A DNA stretch of 64,000 nt from the NCBI RefSeq assembly GCF_001544875.2, contig NZ_FCOA02000032.1, forward strand, positions 1 to 64,000, in the 5' to 3' direction. Positions 46,100 through 54,465 of the stretch are shown in pieces; within the stretch, counting starts at the first letter, position 1; each line of letters begins with the position of its first letter. This stretch comes from Caballeronia hypogeia (GTDB lineage Bacteria > Pseudomonadota > Gammaproteobacteria > Burkholderiales > Burkholderiaceae). A program made the position numbers and the translations under genes. Under the pieces are notes generated by a model. The model was not told where the DNA came from. It did not search any database and saw nothing but the letters and a program-made list of their open reading frames with translations.

Positions 46100-46921
46100 A
46101 TGACCGCCGCCCATTTCCGCAATGCCGCACGCTACTGGCGCTCGCCGCTCGTGCCGGACGCGGACATGGTCACGGCCGAGTATTACGACCACGAATTCAC
46201 ACCGCACTGGCACGACGCCTACACGGTTCCGGTGATCGAGGCCGGCGCGGAATGCTACGACTATCGCGGTGCGCATCACGTGGCCGAAACGGGCTCGGTG
46301 CCGGTAATCAACCCGGGCGAGGTGCACACCGGCGCGCGCGCGGTCGACGCGGGCTGGCGTTACCGCGTGTTCTATCTTCCGGTGCCGTTCGTCGAAGCGC
46401 TCGCGCGCGACATGTCCGGACGGCACGAATCATCTCTTTGGTTTCCCGATGAGATCATCCGCGATACCGATCTCGCCCGTCGTCTGGTGTGCGCGCATGG
46501 CCTGCTGGAAGGCGGCGCCGATCCTCTGGCCGCGGAACTCGCCCTCGTCGATGCCGTGACGACGCTCATCGGCCGGCACGCGCTGACGCGTCCGGACCTG
46601 GCCTCGCTCGCGCCCGACGCGCATCGCGTCGCAACGATGAAATCGCGCCTCGCCGACGATCTCGTCGAACCCGTCACGCTCGCCGAACTGGCGCGGACGG
46701 TCGGCCTCTCGACCTTCCACGCGGCGCGGCTCTTCACGCGCGAAACCGGCCTCGCGCCGCACGCGTGGCGCAACCAGATGCGCATCGTGCGCGCGCTGCC
46801 GGCGTTGCGCGCGGGCGCATCCGTCACCGATGTCGCGGCGGCGAGCGGCTTCACCGATCAAAGCCATTTCACGCGCCATTTCAAGCGCGCGTTCGGCGTG
46901 CCGCCGGGCCGTTACCGTTGA
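46100..46921 (+). CDS. AraC-family transcriptional regulator, cupin sensor type
   Basis: 273 aa. The N-terminal cupin domain shows the HWHDAYTVPVIEAGAECYDYRG and INPGEVHTG motifs. Two helix-turn-helix motifs at the C-terminus are VTLAELARTVGLSTFHAARLF and VTDVAAASGFTDQSHFTRHFKRAFG. It lies 91 bases before azlC on the same strand; regulators of this type often control the adjacent azlCD exporter genes. The ligand is unknown. Confidence 0.93.
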   Translation: MTAAHFRNAARYWRSPLVPDADMVTAEYYDHEFTPHWHDAYTVPVIEAGAECYDYRGAHHVAETGSVPVINPGEVHTGARAVDAGWRYRVFYLPVPFVEALARDMSGRHESSLWFPDEIIRDTDLARRLVCAHGLLEGGADPLAAELALVDAVTTLIGRHALTRPDLASLAPDAHRVATMKSRLADDLVEPVTLAELARTVGLSTFHAARLFTRETGLAPHAWRNQMRIVRALPALRAGASVTDVAAASGFTDQSHFTRHFKRAFGVPPGRYR

Positions 46922-47012
46922 TCCACACGCACGGCCGCCGCGGCAAAAGCGCAAGAACGTACAAGCATTCCGGCCGCCTTTTTTCGTATCCTCGCTTCCA
47001 TAGGAGGAAATC

Positions 47013-47801
47013 TTGAAAGCAATGCCCGCACAACCGTCGTCCGCGCAATCATCGGCTCTCGCGTGGCGCGAATTCGCCGCCGGCGCCCGCGACACGATCC
47101 CGATGATGGTCGGGGCCGCGCCCTTCGGCGTCATCTTCGGCACGCTCGTCACCGCGAGCCCGCTCACGCTCTGGCACGGCCAGCTCATGTCGCTCGTGGT
47201 GTTCGCGGGCTCGGCGCAGTTCATCGCCACGGGTCTGATCGCTTCCCACGCGAGCTTCGCCGTGATCTGGGCGACGACGCTCGTCGTCAATCTGCGTCAC
47301 GTGCTCTATTCCGCGACGCTCGCGCCGTACGTCGCCCATCTGCCGCGCCGCTGGCGCTGGGCGCTCGCGGGCGTGCTCACCGACGAAGTGTTCGCCGTCG
47401 CCTACGCGCATTACCAGAAGCGCGCACCGGGCGAGACCGGTCCGCATTACTTCTTCGGCTCGGGCGTCGCGATGTATCTGAACTGGCAGTTGTGGACGCT
47501 TCTCGGCTTGCTGTTCGGCGCGGCGTTTCCCGGTCTCAAATCGCTCGGCCTCGACTTCGCGATGGTCGCGACTTTCATCGCGATCATCGTGCCGCAACTG
47601 GTGGCGGTGCGTTTCATCGCGGCGGCGGTGGCGTCTGGCGTGCTGTCGTTCGCGTGGCAAGGCTGGCCGTACAAGCTCGGGCTACTCGCGGCGGTGATGG
47701 TGGGCGTGGCGGTCGGCATGGTGCTCACGCTGATGGAAAACCGCCCGCAGGCCAAGGGCACGAAGCATCGCGTGAAGAACGCCAGGGAGCGCACGCAATG
47801 A
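47013..47801 (+). CDS. azlC: AzlC family amino-acid exporter subunit
   Basis: 262 aa with ~6 membrane segments. AzlC and AzlD form exporters for branched-chain amino acids in known cases. Family blocks are IPMMVGAAPFGVIFGTL, LVVFAGSAQFIATGLI and NLRHVLYSATLAPY. The start is a TTG at 47013 because AGGAGG lies at an ideal distance; an ATG nine bases later is too far from it. The stop overlaps azlD (ATGA). Confidence 0.93.
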   Translation: MKAMPAQPSSAQSSALAWREFAAGARDTIPMMVGAAPFGVIFGTLVTASPLTLWHGQLMSLVVFAGSAQFIATGLIASHASFAVIWATTLVVNLRHVLYSATLAPYVAHLPRRWRWALAGVLTDEVFAVAYAHYQKRAPGETGPHYFFGSGVAMYLNWQLWTLLGLLFGAAFPGLKSLGLDFAMVATFIAIIVPQLVAVRFIAAAVASGVLSFAWQGWPYKLGLLAAVMVGVAVGMVLTLMENRPQAKGTKHRVKNARERTQ

Positions 47802-48121
47802 ACTACGTCACCCTGATCCTCGGCATGGCGGCGGTCACCTTCGGGATCCGCGCCGCCGTGTTCATCCTGGGCGATCGCCTGCCGTTTCCGCCGGTGGTGC
47901 GCACAGCGCTCTCGTTTGTGCCGGTGACGGTGCTCACCGCGATCATCGTGCCGATGACCGTCTCGCCGCACGGCAACGGTGCCGAAATCACCTGGCGCAA
48001 TCCGCAACTGGTGGCTGCGCTGGTCGCGATAATCGTGTGCGCGCTCACGAAACGGCCGCTCGTGACGATCGCGATTTCGCTCGCCGTCTTCTTCGTCTGG
48101 CAGTTCGCGGTGCTGCGCTAA
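47798..48121 (+). CDS. azlD: AzlD family transporter subunit
   Basis: 107 aa, ~4 membrane segments. The opening TLILGMAAVTFGIRAAVFILG and ALSFVPVTVLTAIIVPM are typical of AzlD. The small partner of AzlC; the ATGA overlap shows coupled translation. Confidence 0.94.
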   Translation: MNYVTLILGMAAVTFGIRAAVFILGDRLPFPPVVRTALSFVPVTVLTAIIVPMTVSPHGNGAEITWRNPQLVAALVAIIVCALTKRPLVTIAISLAVFFVWQFAVLR

Positions 48122-48174
48122 ACGTTTTCCAGCCATCGCTACGCAAACGGCTTTCAAAAACCCTCGAAAAAACC

Positions 48175-48201
48175 TCAAGTTCCCGGTACGCGCGCCGATA
48201 T
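48175..48201 (+). promoter_or_regulatory. Sigma-28 (FliA) type promoter
   Basis: TCAAGTTC (48175-48182), 11-base spacer, GCCGATAT (48194-48201). E. coli FliA consensus is TAAAGTTT-N11-GCCGATAA; 12 of 16 bases match and spacing is exact. It lies ~86 bases before the ATG at 48287 and points toward it. Confidence 0.75.
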
Positions 48202-48286
48202 CAGAAACGAATGGACTCCGCCTGAACAGCGGCGCCGCAAGCATTTCCCGCCATCGGGCGACCGAAGGGCGGAACCGGGAACCAAC

Positions 48287-49051
48287 ATGCGTCAAATCAC
48301 ACTTTCGTTTCGCGACGAGACGATCGCTTCGCTGCATCGCGACTTCGAAGCGTTTCTACGACTGTCGCTGAAGCTGGATCCACAATTCGTCACGCCGTCG
48401 TTCGAGGACTTCCTGCGCGCGAAGCTGCTCGACAACAACACGCCGCTCACCGAGCAGGCGGTGCAGCGCATGCTCACGCACGGCCAGTACGCGTGGGCCA
48501 AGCGGGCGCTCGACAAGGAATTTCCGGATGTCGTCGAGATCCTGATCCGGCAGGCGGCGGAGCATGGTTTCGCGTTTGCGATCCGCGCCGACTGGACGGC
48601 CGAGGATCTCATCAACGCGTCGCGCGCATGGGCGACGGCCATCGTCACCGAAGCCAAGGGCGACGTGTCGCAGGTGGACATGCTCGCCTCGCAGATCAAG
48701 TCGGCGGCGGCGGACATTCGCGAAGTCGAGGAAAAGATGCAGACGCCCGCGTGGCGTCTCGCGGATTCGCTGCGTCAGCGCGTGTATGAGACGAAGATTT
48801 CGGTGGAAACGAGTGTCGGCTCGACGGCGCGCGAGAAGCTCGGCGAACTGCGCTGTCTGCTGCGCCTGGGCATTTTCTATGGCTCGATCCAGAAGCAGGA
48901 AGCGCAGCAGGTGCTGGAGTATCTGCGCTCGCTGCGGCCGGAACTGTTCGTCGAGGAGCCGTACGACGGCTTCACGCGCTTCGCCGCGTGGCTGCGCAGC
49001 ATCTTCGCGCCGTCGCCGCGCCCGCCGCGAGCGTCACGCGCGCCGCGCTGA
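48287..49051 (+). CDS. Unknown 254-aa protein, probable flagellar-regulon member
   Basis: I do not recognise this family. The protein is soluble and mostly helical with no signal peptide or membrane segment. It opens MRQITLSFRDETIASLHRDF, has a heptad-like middle (SQIKSAAADIREVEEKMQTP) and ends in a basic Arg/Pro-rich tail (PRPPRASRAPR). A good sigma-28 promoter precedes it, so its expression may track late flagellar genes. No known motility gene lies beside it. It is convergent with the helicase gene. Confidence 0.8.
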   Translation: MRQITLSFRDETIASLHRDFEAFLRLSLKLDPQFVTPSFEDFLRAKLLDNNTPLTEQAVQRMLTHGQYAWAKRALDKEFPDVVEILIRQAAEHGFAFAIRADWTAEDLINASRAWATAIVTEAKGDVSQVDMLASQIKSAAADIREVEEKMQTPAWRLADSLRQRVYETKISVETSVGSTAREKLGELRCLLRLGIFYGSIQKQEAQQVLEYLRSLRPELFVEEPYDGFTRFAAWLRSIFAPSPRPPRASRAPR

Positions 49052-49060
49052 ACACGCGTT

Positions 49061-51226
49061 TTAGTCCCACATTCCCTTCAGGCGCGCCGCGATATCGATC
49101 TTCGCTTTCGCGGCCGCCGCCAGCCCCGCCGCCGTCGGCGCAGCGGGTGCGACCACCGGCGGCCACGCGCCAGCATCGAAGTGCGGCATCAGATGCTGCG
49201 GAATGAAGCGCGTGCGCTGCGCCCACACGTGGCGGTCGCCCAGATGCGTCTGGTTGTGCACGTAGAAGCGCTGCGGCGTGACGATGTGCAGGTCTTCCTT
49301 GGCGCGCGTCATCGCGACGTATAAAAGCCGCCGCTCTTCATCGATTTCCTCGTCGCTGCCCGTGCCCAGATCGGACGGAATGCAGCCGTCCACGCCGTTC
49401 AGCACGAACACGTTCCGCCATTCCTGGCCCTTGGCCGAATGGATGGTCGAGAGGATCAGATAGTCTTCGTCGAGCATCGGCACGCCGGATTCGTCGCTGG
49501 TCGCGTCGGGCGGATCGAGCGTCAGTTCGGTGAGGAAACGCTCGCGCGTCGCATAGGTCGCCGCGATGCTTTCCATCTGCAACACATCGCCGATGCGGAT
49601 CGCCGCGTCCTCGTGATTGCGCTCCAGATGCGGCTCGTACCAGCGGCGGATCATCTCGAATTCGGCGGGCCAGCCGGATTCGCGGCCGCACAGCTTCGCC
49701 ATCATGCCGACGAAGCGCGGCCAGTCCTCGCTGGCTTTGGCGGGCGCGGCAAACGCCTTGATCGCGTTCGACGCCACCGCCTCGGGCGCGCTCACGCTGT
49801 CCAGCAAACGCCCCGCGATCGCCGGCCCGATGCCGGGCAACAACTGCGCGACGCGAAAACCCGCGACGCGGTCGCGCGGATTCTCGGCCCAGCGCAGCAC
49901 CGCGAGCACATCCTTGACATGAACGGAATCGAGAAACTTGAGGCCGCCGAACTTCACGAACGGAATGTTGCGCCGCGTGAGTTCGATTTCGAGCGTCGCA
50001 CTGTGATGCGCGGCGCGAAACAGCACGGCCTGCGACTTGAGCTTCATGCCGCCTTCACGCGCTTCGAGCACTTTTTCCACGACATAGCGTGCCTGATCCG
50101 CTTCATCCGCGACGCTTACGACGCGCGGCTTTTGCGCCGATGCCTTGTCGGTCCAGAGATTCTTCGTGTAGCGCTCGCTCGCCATGCCGATCACCGCGTT
50201 CGATGCTTCGAGAATCGGTTGCGTCGAACGATAGTTGCGATCGAGCGTGACGGTCGCGGCGGCCGGCTCGAAGTGGCCGGGGAAATCGAGGATATTGCGC
50301 ACCGTCGCGCCGCGAAACGAATAGATGGACTGCGCGTCGTCGCCGACGACGGTGAGGCCGCGCCCGTCCGGTTTCATCGACAAAAGGATGGAGGCCTGCA
50401 GGCGGTTGGTGTCCTGATATTCGTCGACGAGCACATGGTCGAAGCGGCTCGCGAGATCCGCCGCCACCGATGGCTCCGCCGCGAGATGCGACCAGTAGAG
50501 CAGGAGATCGTCGTAATCGAGCACGCTTTGCGCCTGTTTCGCGGCGACGTAGGCGGCGAACAGACGCTTCAGATCCGCTTCCCATTCACGGCACCACGGA
50601 TACGACTGATCGAGCACGGTGGCGAGCGATGCGCCCGTGTTCACCACGCGCGAGTAGATCGAGAAGCACGTCGACTTGGCCGGAAAACGCTTCTCCTTCG
50701 ACGAAAGCCCAAGTTCGTGCCGCACGAGGTTCATGAGATCGGCGGAGTCCTCGCGGTCGTTGATCGTGAACGACGGCGCCAGCCCGACAAGATCCGCGTA
50801 ATCGCGCAACAGGCGCGCGCCGACGCTGTGAAACGTGCCAGACCACGTGAGACCCTGCGCGATGGCGCTGCGCTTTCCCAGCGCGTTCGCCGCGATGCGC
50901 GTCACGCGCCGTGTCATTTCGAGCGCCGCGCGGCGCGAAAAGGTGAGCAGCAGAATGCGATGCGGATCGGCGCCCTTCACAAGCAGATGCGCGACGCGAT
51001 GCGCGAGCGTATTGGTCTTGCCCGAACCCGCGCCCGCGATGACGAGCAGCGGCCCGCCGCAACGCCCCGGTTCCTCGACGCCGAATTCCACCGCCCGCCG
51101 CTGCGCTTCGTTGAGCTTCGCGAGGTAGTCGGCAACTTCCTTCGCGGTGGTTTCGGAGGCGGCGGAGTCGGTGTCGGGAAGCGTGAGCACGAGAGATTCG
51201 GGCGGCGGGAAAAGAGTGACGCACAC
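49061..51226 (-). CDS. UvrD/Rep-family DNA helicase
   Basis: About 721 aa, superfamily 1A. Walker A is GAGSGKT (in VIAGAGSGKTNTLAHR), motif II the DEYQDTN segment, motif III GDDAQSIYSFRGA, motif IV LDRNYRST, motif V HSAKGQEW and VI YVAMTRAKEDL. No C-terminal nuclease domain is seen. I use a GTG at 51226; a TTG at 51241 or a GTG near 51190 are other options. It unwinds DNA in repair or replication restart, but the sub-type (UvrD, Rep or other) is not clear. Confidence 0.92.
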   Translation of the reverse strand: MCVTLFPPPESLVLTLPDTDSAASETTAKEVADYLAKLNEAQRRAVEFGVEEPGRCGGPLLVIAGAGSGKTNTLAHRVAHLLVKGADPHRILLLTFSRRAALEMTRRVTRIAANALGKRSAIAQGLTWSGTFHSVGARLLRDYADLVGLAPSFTINDREDSADLMNLVRHELGLSSKEKRFPAKSTCFSIYSRVVNTGASLATVLDQSYPWCREWEADLKRLFAAYVAAKQAQSVLDYDDLLLYWSHLAAEPSVAADLASRFDHVLVDEYQDTNRLQASILLSMKPDGRGLTVVGDDAQSIYSFRGATVRNILDFPGHFEPAAATVTLDRNYRSTQPILEASNAVIGMASERYTKNLWTDKASAQKPRVVSVADEADQARYVVEKVLEAREGGMKLKSQAVLFRAAHHSATLEIELTRRNIPFVKFGGLKFLDSVHVKDVLAVLRWAENPRDRVAGFRVAQLLPGIGPAIAGRLLDSVSAPEAVASNAIKAFAAPAKASEDWPRFVGMMAKLCGRESGWPAEFEMIRRWYEPHLERNHEDAAIRIGDVLQMESIAATYATRERFLTELTLDPPDATSDESGVPMLDEDYLILSTIHSAKGQEWRNVFVLNGVDGCIPSDLGTGSDEEIDEERRLLYVAMTRAKEDLHIVTPQRFYVHNQTHLGDRHVWAQRTRFIPQHLMPHFDAGAWPPVVAPAAPTAAGLAAAAKAKIDIAARLKGMWD

Positions 51227-51292
51227 TGTATATCCATACAACCCGCACGCGCAAGCCCTTGGCCCGACTGGGCTTTTGGCCCCAAAAGCAGC

Positions 51293-51321
51293 GAGCCCGG
51301 TTCTCCCAACGAACCGAGCTC
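51293..51321 (-). terminator. Candidate terminator of the 85-aa secreted protein gene
   Basis: Minus strand: GAGCTCGGTTC / GAACCGGGCTC arms (one G-T wobble) with a 7-base loop, then GCTGCTTTTGG. U-tract is weak. Confidence 0.55.
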
Positions 51322-51342
51322 GCGTCGCTTAAGAAAACGGTG

Positions 51343-51600
51343 TTATTCCGCCTTCTTTGCGTTCTTCAGTTTCGCGTCGGCGGCGGCTTCGTTGGCTTCG
51401 GACTGGGCTTCCGTCTTCTTTTTGTCGGCCTTGGCCTGCGCGACGGCTGCCTTCTTGTCGGCCTTGCTCTGCTCCTTCGCGGCCTTCTGATCGGCGGCCG
51501 TCGGTGTATCGGAGTTCGTTTGCGCGAATGACGCCGCGCTTACGCTCGCAAGCGTTCCCGCAACGAGCGCGGCCAGGATCGCGTTGGTCTTGTATTTCAT
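51343..51600 (-). CDS. Ala/Lys-rich secreted protein, 85 aa
   Basis: From the ATG at 51600 (MKYKTNAILAALVAG..) with a signal peptide ending SAASFAQ. The mature part is almost only Ala, Lys, Asp, Gln and Glu, a likely single charged helix (ADQKAAKEQSKADKKAAVAQ). Its composition matches the protein encoded just upstream, so the two may be related. Function unknown. Confidence 0.8.
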   Translation of the reverse strand: MKYKTNAILAALVAGTLASVSAASFAQTNSDTPTAADQKAAKEQSKADKKAAVAQAKADKKKTEAQSEANEAAADAKLKNAKKAE

Positions 51601-51664
51601 GTCGTTCTCCCTTTTTCGATGCCGCGAGACCGGCATCCAGCGGCCTCGCGGCTAATCATCAGGC

Positions 51665-52114
51665 TCAGTGCTGCAAGCCCGCGTCCTTCGGCGCGTTCGG
51701 CTCGGTGGCGTTCAATTCCGCCTTCGCGGCGTCCTTGTCCGCCTTGCGATTGACCTTTGCGTTCTTGACCTCTTCCTTGTATTGCGCCTTGGCCTGCTTG
51801 CTCTGCGCCGCAAGCTCGGCCTTCGACGCCTTCTTCGACGCCTTGTATTCGGCGTTCGCCTGCGCGTTGGCGTTGCGGCGCTGGACGAGCGGATCGGTCG
51901 GCGCCGGGGCGACCAGGTTCTGCTGCGCCGGCGTCACCGGCTGCTGGGCTTGCACGGGCATTTGCCCCGGTGCGGCGGCGCCGGGCGCGGCCTGCATCGG
52001 CTGCATGGTCTGGGGCTGCATCGGCTGCGGCTGTGCCGTGGTTTGCGCGTAAGCGCCCGATGCGGCAAACGTGGCGATGGCGGAACCGATCAACAGGATT
52101 CGTGCACGAGTCAT
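51665..52114 (-). CDS. Secreted protein with Gln/Pro-rich and Ala/Lys-rich halves, 149 aa
   Basis: Signal peptide 1-23 (ending GAYAQ). Then a Gln/Pro/Met-rich stretch (~25-75) and an Ala/Lys helix (YKASKKASKAELAAQSKQAK). The second half resembles the neighbour encoded 64 bases downstream, suggesting a local duplication. Function unknown. It is divergent from the S4-domain gene with 308 bases between. Confidence 0.8.
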   Translation of the reverse strand: MTRARILLIGSAIATFAASGAYAQTTAQPQPMQPQTMQPMQAAPGAAAPGQMPVQAQQPVTPAQQNLVAPAPTDPLVQRRNANAQANAEYKASKKASKAELAAQSKQAKAQYKEEVKNAKVNRKADKDAAKAELNATEPNAPKDAGLQH

Positions 52115-52422
52115 GAGCTAGTCCTCTCTTTAGTTGGCGTCGCGCTCAAATGGAATAACGCGCGACTTTTGTCGATTGGAAAGATGACCGAAGCTGCATC
52201 GATCAAACGTTCGGACCGGCGGGAATTCACCCGAGTTCGCAAGAACCAGTCATTGTTACCGACGGTTTCATCTGGCTACATTTGCCAACCGTTGTTTTGC
52301 CAACCGTTGCCAGACAGCGTGCTGACATTCCCGTTACCGGTCCTGGCGATCCAACAGCACGGTGCATGCCCGGCGCTGGTTTATCATTGACGTCTTTCCT
52401 CTGCTTTGCGCCTCGCTGTCCC
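52115..52422. other. Divergent intergenic region with a tandem repeat
   Basis: 308 bases with no gene. It holds the 14-base repeat TTTGCCAACCGTTG at 52281-52294 and 52296-52309 (period 15). I see no clear hexamer pair for either direction. Confidence 0.55.
52281..52309. repeat. Tandem 14-bp repeat, possible regulator site
   Basis: TTTGCCAACCGTTG twice with a period of 15 bases, ~115 bases before the S4-domain gene. Spacing of about one and a half helical turns is unusual for a direct-repeat operator. Confidence 0.6.
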
Positions 52423-52644
52423 ATGCCGCCACTCCAATTCACGCTCACGGGCGACTACGTCGAACTTCACAATCTGCTCAAGCTGATGGGTCTCGCGGAC
52501 AGCGGCGGCTCCGCGAAAGCGCGCGTCTCGATGGGCGACGTCACCGTCGACGGCCAAGTGGAACTGCGCAAGACCTGCAAGATCCGCGCGGGCCAGAAGG
52601 TGAAGCTCGACGGCCAGACCATCCACGTGCGCGCGCCGGACTGA
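52423..52644 (+). CDS. ybcJ: S4-domain RNA-binding protein (YbcJ-like)
   Basis: 73 aa, one S4 domain: VELHNLLKLMGLADSGGSAKARVSMGDVTVDGQVELRKTCKIRAGQKVKLDGQ. The whole pattern matches E. coli YbcJ. S4 domains bind structured RNA. The ATG at 52423 gives the full domain; the frame is open upstream without resemblance. Precise RNA target unknown. Confidence 0.93.
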   Translation: MPPLQFTLTGDYVELHNLLKLMGLADSGGSAKARVSMGDVTVDGQVELRKTCKIRAGQKVKLDGQTIHVRAPD

Positions 52645-52873
52645 GCTTGCGCGCATGCGCCGCGCGTTTGCCAAAACCCGGCCATAAGTCAGCGCGTCAT
52701 CGACACGCCGCGCGCGACGCAATAAGCTAGTCGCTTTCGTTCTGGTTTCAGCGCCGGGTTTTTAGCGTCGGTCGTTCCGTCAGCGCGTGTTTCGCATCGC
52801 GCTCCGCTTTTCCCCTCGCGTTCCAGTCCGGCCGCACTTCGCTGCGGTCTGTTCGTTTCGTTTCCGCTCAACC

Positions 52874-54322
52874 ATGCAACCCCAAGTCACGCGCGCGCAA
52901 CGCACGCATCAAGGACCGCCGAGCATTTCGCGCCATGCCGTCGACACGGCGCGTCTCGCCGCGCCGCTCGCCATCGCGCAGCTCTCGCAAATGGCGATGG
53001 GCGTCACCGACACCATCCTGCTCGGCTCGCTCGGCCCCGATGCGCTCGCCGCCGGCGGCCTCGGCGCGAATCTGTTCTTCGTCGTGGTGACGCTGCTGCA
53101 GGGCGTGCTCACGTCGGTTTCCGTGTCGGTCGCGCATGCGCGCGGCGCGAACGCCGAAGAGCGCGTGCCAAGCATCTACTGGACGGGCTTCGTGCTGTCG
53201 CTGCTGCTCGCCGTGCCCGCGTTCGTGCTGCTGAGCTACGCCGAGCCGATCCTGCTCGCGTTCCACGAACCGGCGACGCTTGCGAAAAACGTCGGCGAAT
53301 ACTGCGCGGTGCTGCGCTGGGGGACGCCGGGCAGCCTGATCGGCGTCGGCATGATGCGCGCGTTTCTGCCCGCGATCGGCGCGGCGCGCAGGCTCCTGTG
53401 GGTGTCGATCGGCGGCGTGTTCGTCAACGGTTTTCTCAACTACGGGCTGATCCACGGCGCTTACGGCCTGCCGCGCGAAGGCTTCCTCGGCTCGGCGGCG
53501 GCGACCACGATCACCGTCTGGGGCATTGCCATCGCGCTCGTCGCGTTCCTGCATCTGCGGCCGCGCTACAAGCATTTCGTGACGCGCACGCGACCGCGCC
53601 TGCCGCTCATGGGCGAACTGTTCGGCATCGGCTGGCCGGTCGCGATCACCTACGGCGTCGAATCGACGCTCTTTCTCGCCACCGGCATGATGGTCGGCCT
53701 GCTCGGGGAAGCGCCGCTCGCCGCGCACCAGATCGCGCTCAACGTGGCGTCGGTGGCGTTCATGGTGCCGCTCGCGATCGGCCAGGCGGCCAACGTGCGC
53801 GTCGGCTACTGGGCGGGCGCGGGCGTGCCGCTCGCCGCGCGCCATGCGGGCTTCGTCGCGCTGGCGCTGGGCGTCGGCTTCATGATGTGCTCGGGGCTCG
53901 TGCTGCTCACCGTGCCGCGCGTGATCGTCGGCCTGTATCTGCATCTCGACGATCCCGCCAACGCGCACACCGTCGCGCTCGCGGCCTCGCTGCTCGGCGT
54001 GGCGGCGGTCTTCCAGATCGTCGATGGCATGCAGACGGTCGGTTCCGGCTGCCTGCGCGGACTGAAAGACACCCGCATTCCGATGCTCGCGGCCGCGTTC
54101 GGCTACTGGGGCGTAGGCTTTCCGACCGGCTACGTGCTGGCGTTCCACTTCGAACTGGGCGCGAAGGGGTTGTGGTGGGGGCTCGCGGCGGGTCTGGCGA
54201 GCGTCGCCGTGCTGATGACCTTGCGGTTTCATCGCATCAGCCGGAGGTTCATCGAAACGGGCGTCGCGCCGAAACCCGACGACGCCGACGCTACGAGCGC
54301 CGCGCCGCACGGCCACGCCTGA
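52874..54322 (+). CDS. MATE-family efflux transporter (NorM-like)
   Basis: 482 aa with 12 membrane segments, from the ATG at 52874; the N-terminal part of the longer open frame is not family-like. MATE pumps export cationic drugs using Na+ or H+ gradients. Seen are the first-half opening LAAPLAIAQLSQMAMGVTDTILLGSLG and the second-half GIGWPVAITYGVESTLFLATGMMVGLLG. Substrate unknown. Confidence 0.93.
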   Translation: MQPQVTRAQRTHQGPPSISRHAVDTARLAAPLAIAQLSQMAMGVTDTILLGSLGPDALAAGGLGANLFFVVVTLLQGVLTSVSVSVAHARGANAEERVPSIYWTGFVLSLLLAVPAFVLLSYAEPILLAFHEPATLAKNVGEYCAVLRWGTPGSLIGVGMMRAFLPAIGAARRLLWVSIGGVFVNGFLNYGLIHGAYGLPREGFLGSAAATTITVWGIAIALVAFLHLRPRYKHFVTRTRPRLPLMGELFGIGWPVAITYGVESTLFLATGMMVGLLGEAPLAAHQIALNVASVAFMVPLAIGQAANVRVGYWAGAGVPLAARHAGFVALALGVGFMMCSGLVLLTVPRVIVGLYLHLDDPANAHTVALAASLLGVAAVFQIVDGMQTVGSGCLRGLKDTRIPMLAAAFGYWGVGFPTGYVLAFHFELGAKGLWWGLAAGLASVAVLMTLRFHRISRRFIETGVAPKPDDADATSAAPHGHA

Positions 54323-54367
54323 TAAGCACACGACGCCCGCGCCGATTTGCAAAGCACGAATGCTTGG

Positions 54368-54396
54368 TTGGTCGGCCCGGTGCGCATTGCTAGGAT
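54368..54396 (+). promoter_or_regulatory. Extended -10 promoter of the candidate sRNA
   Basis: -35 TTGGTC (54368-54373), 17-bp spacer, extended -10 TGC-TAGGAT (54388-54396). Predicted start ~54403, the first base of the hairpin. Confidence 0.55.
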
Positions 54397-54402
54397 GAAG
54401 CC

Positions 54403-54465
54403 GTCTCCTCCTTGAGACATCTGTGACAGGGGTTATAGCCCGCTCTCAGCCAGCGGGCTTTTTTT
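54403..54465 (+). ncRNA. Candidate small RNA with anti-Shine-Dalgarno hairpin loop
   Basis: About 63 nt. A 5' hairpin (stem GTCTC 54403-54407 / GAGAC 54414-54418) shows the loop CTCCTT. Together with the stem base this gives CCTCCTT, the anti-Shine-Dalgarno core of 16S rRNA. An 18-base linker follows, then a Rho-independent terminator (AGCCCGCT 54437-54444 / AGCGGGCT 54452-54459 and a T-run to 54465). A promoter with 17-bp spacing places the start at the hairpin. The alternative is that it is the 3' UTR of the MATE gene. Small RNAs with C/U-rich hairpin loops occur in other proteobacteria. Confidence 0.55.

Noticed and set aside
49439-51490. Long plus-strand frame opposite the helicase gene
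   Set aside because: The helicase on the other strand has all superfamily 1 motifs; the plus-strand frame is Arg/His-rich noise.
52868-54352. Long minus-strand frame opposite the MATE exporter
   Set aside because: The plus-strand protein has 12 membrane segments of a known family; the opposite frame is a highly charged antisense translation.
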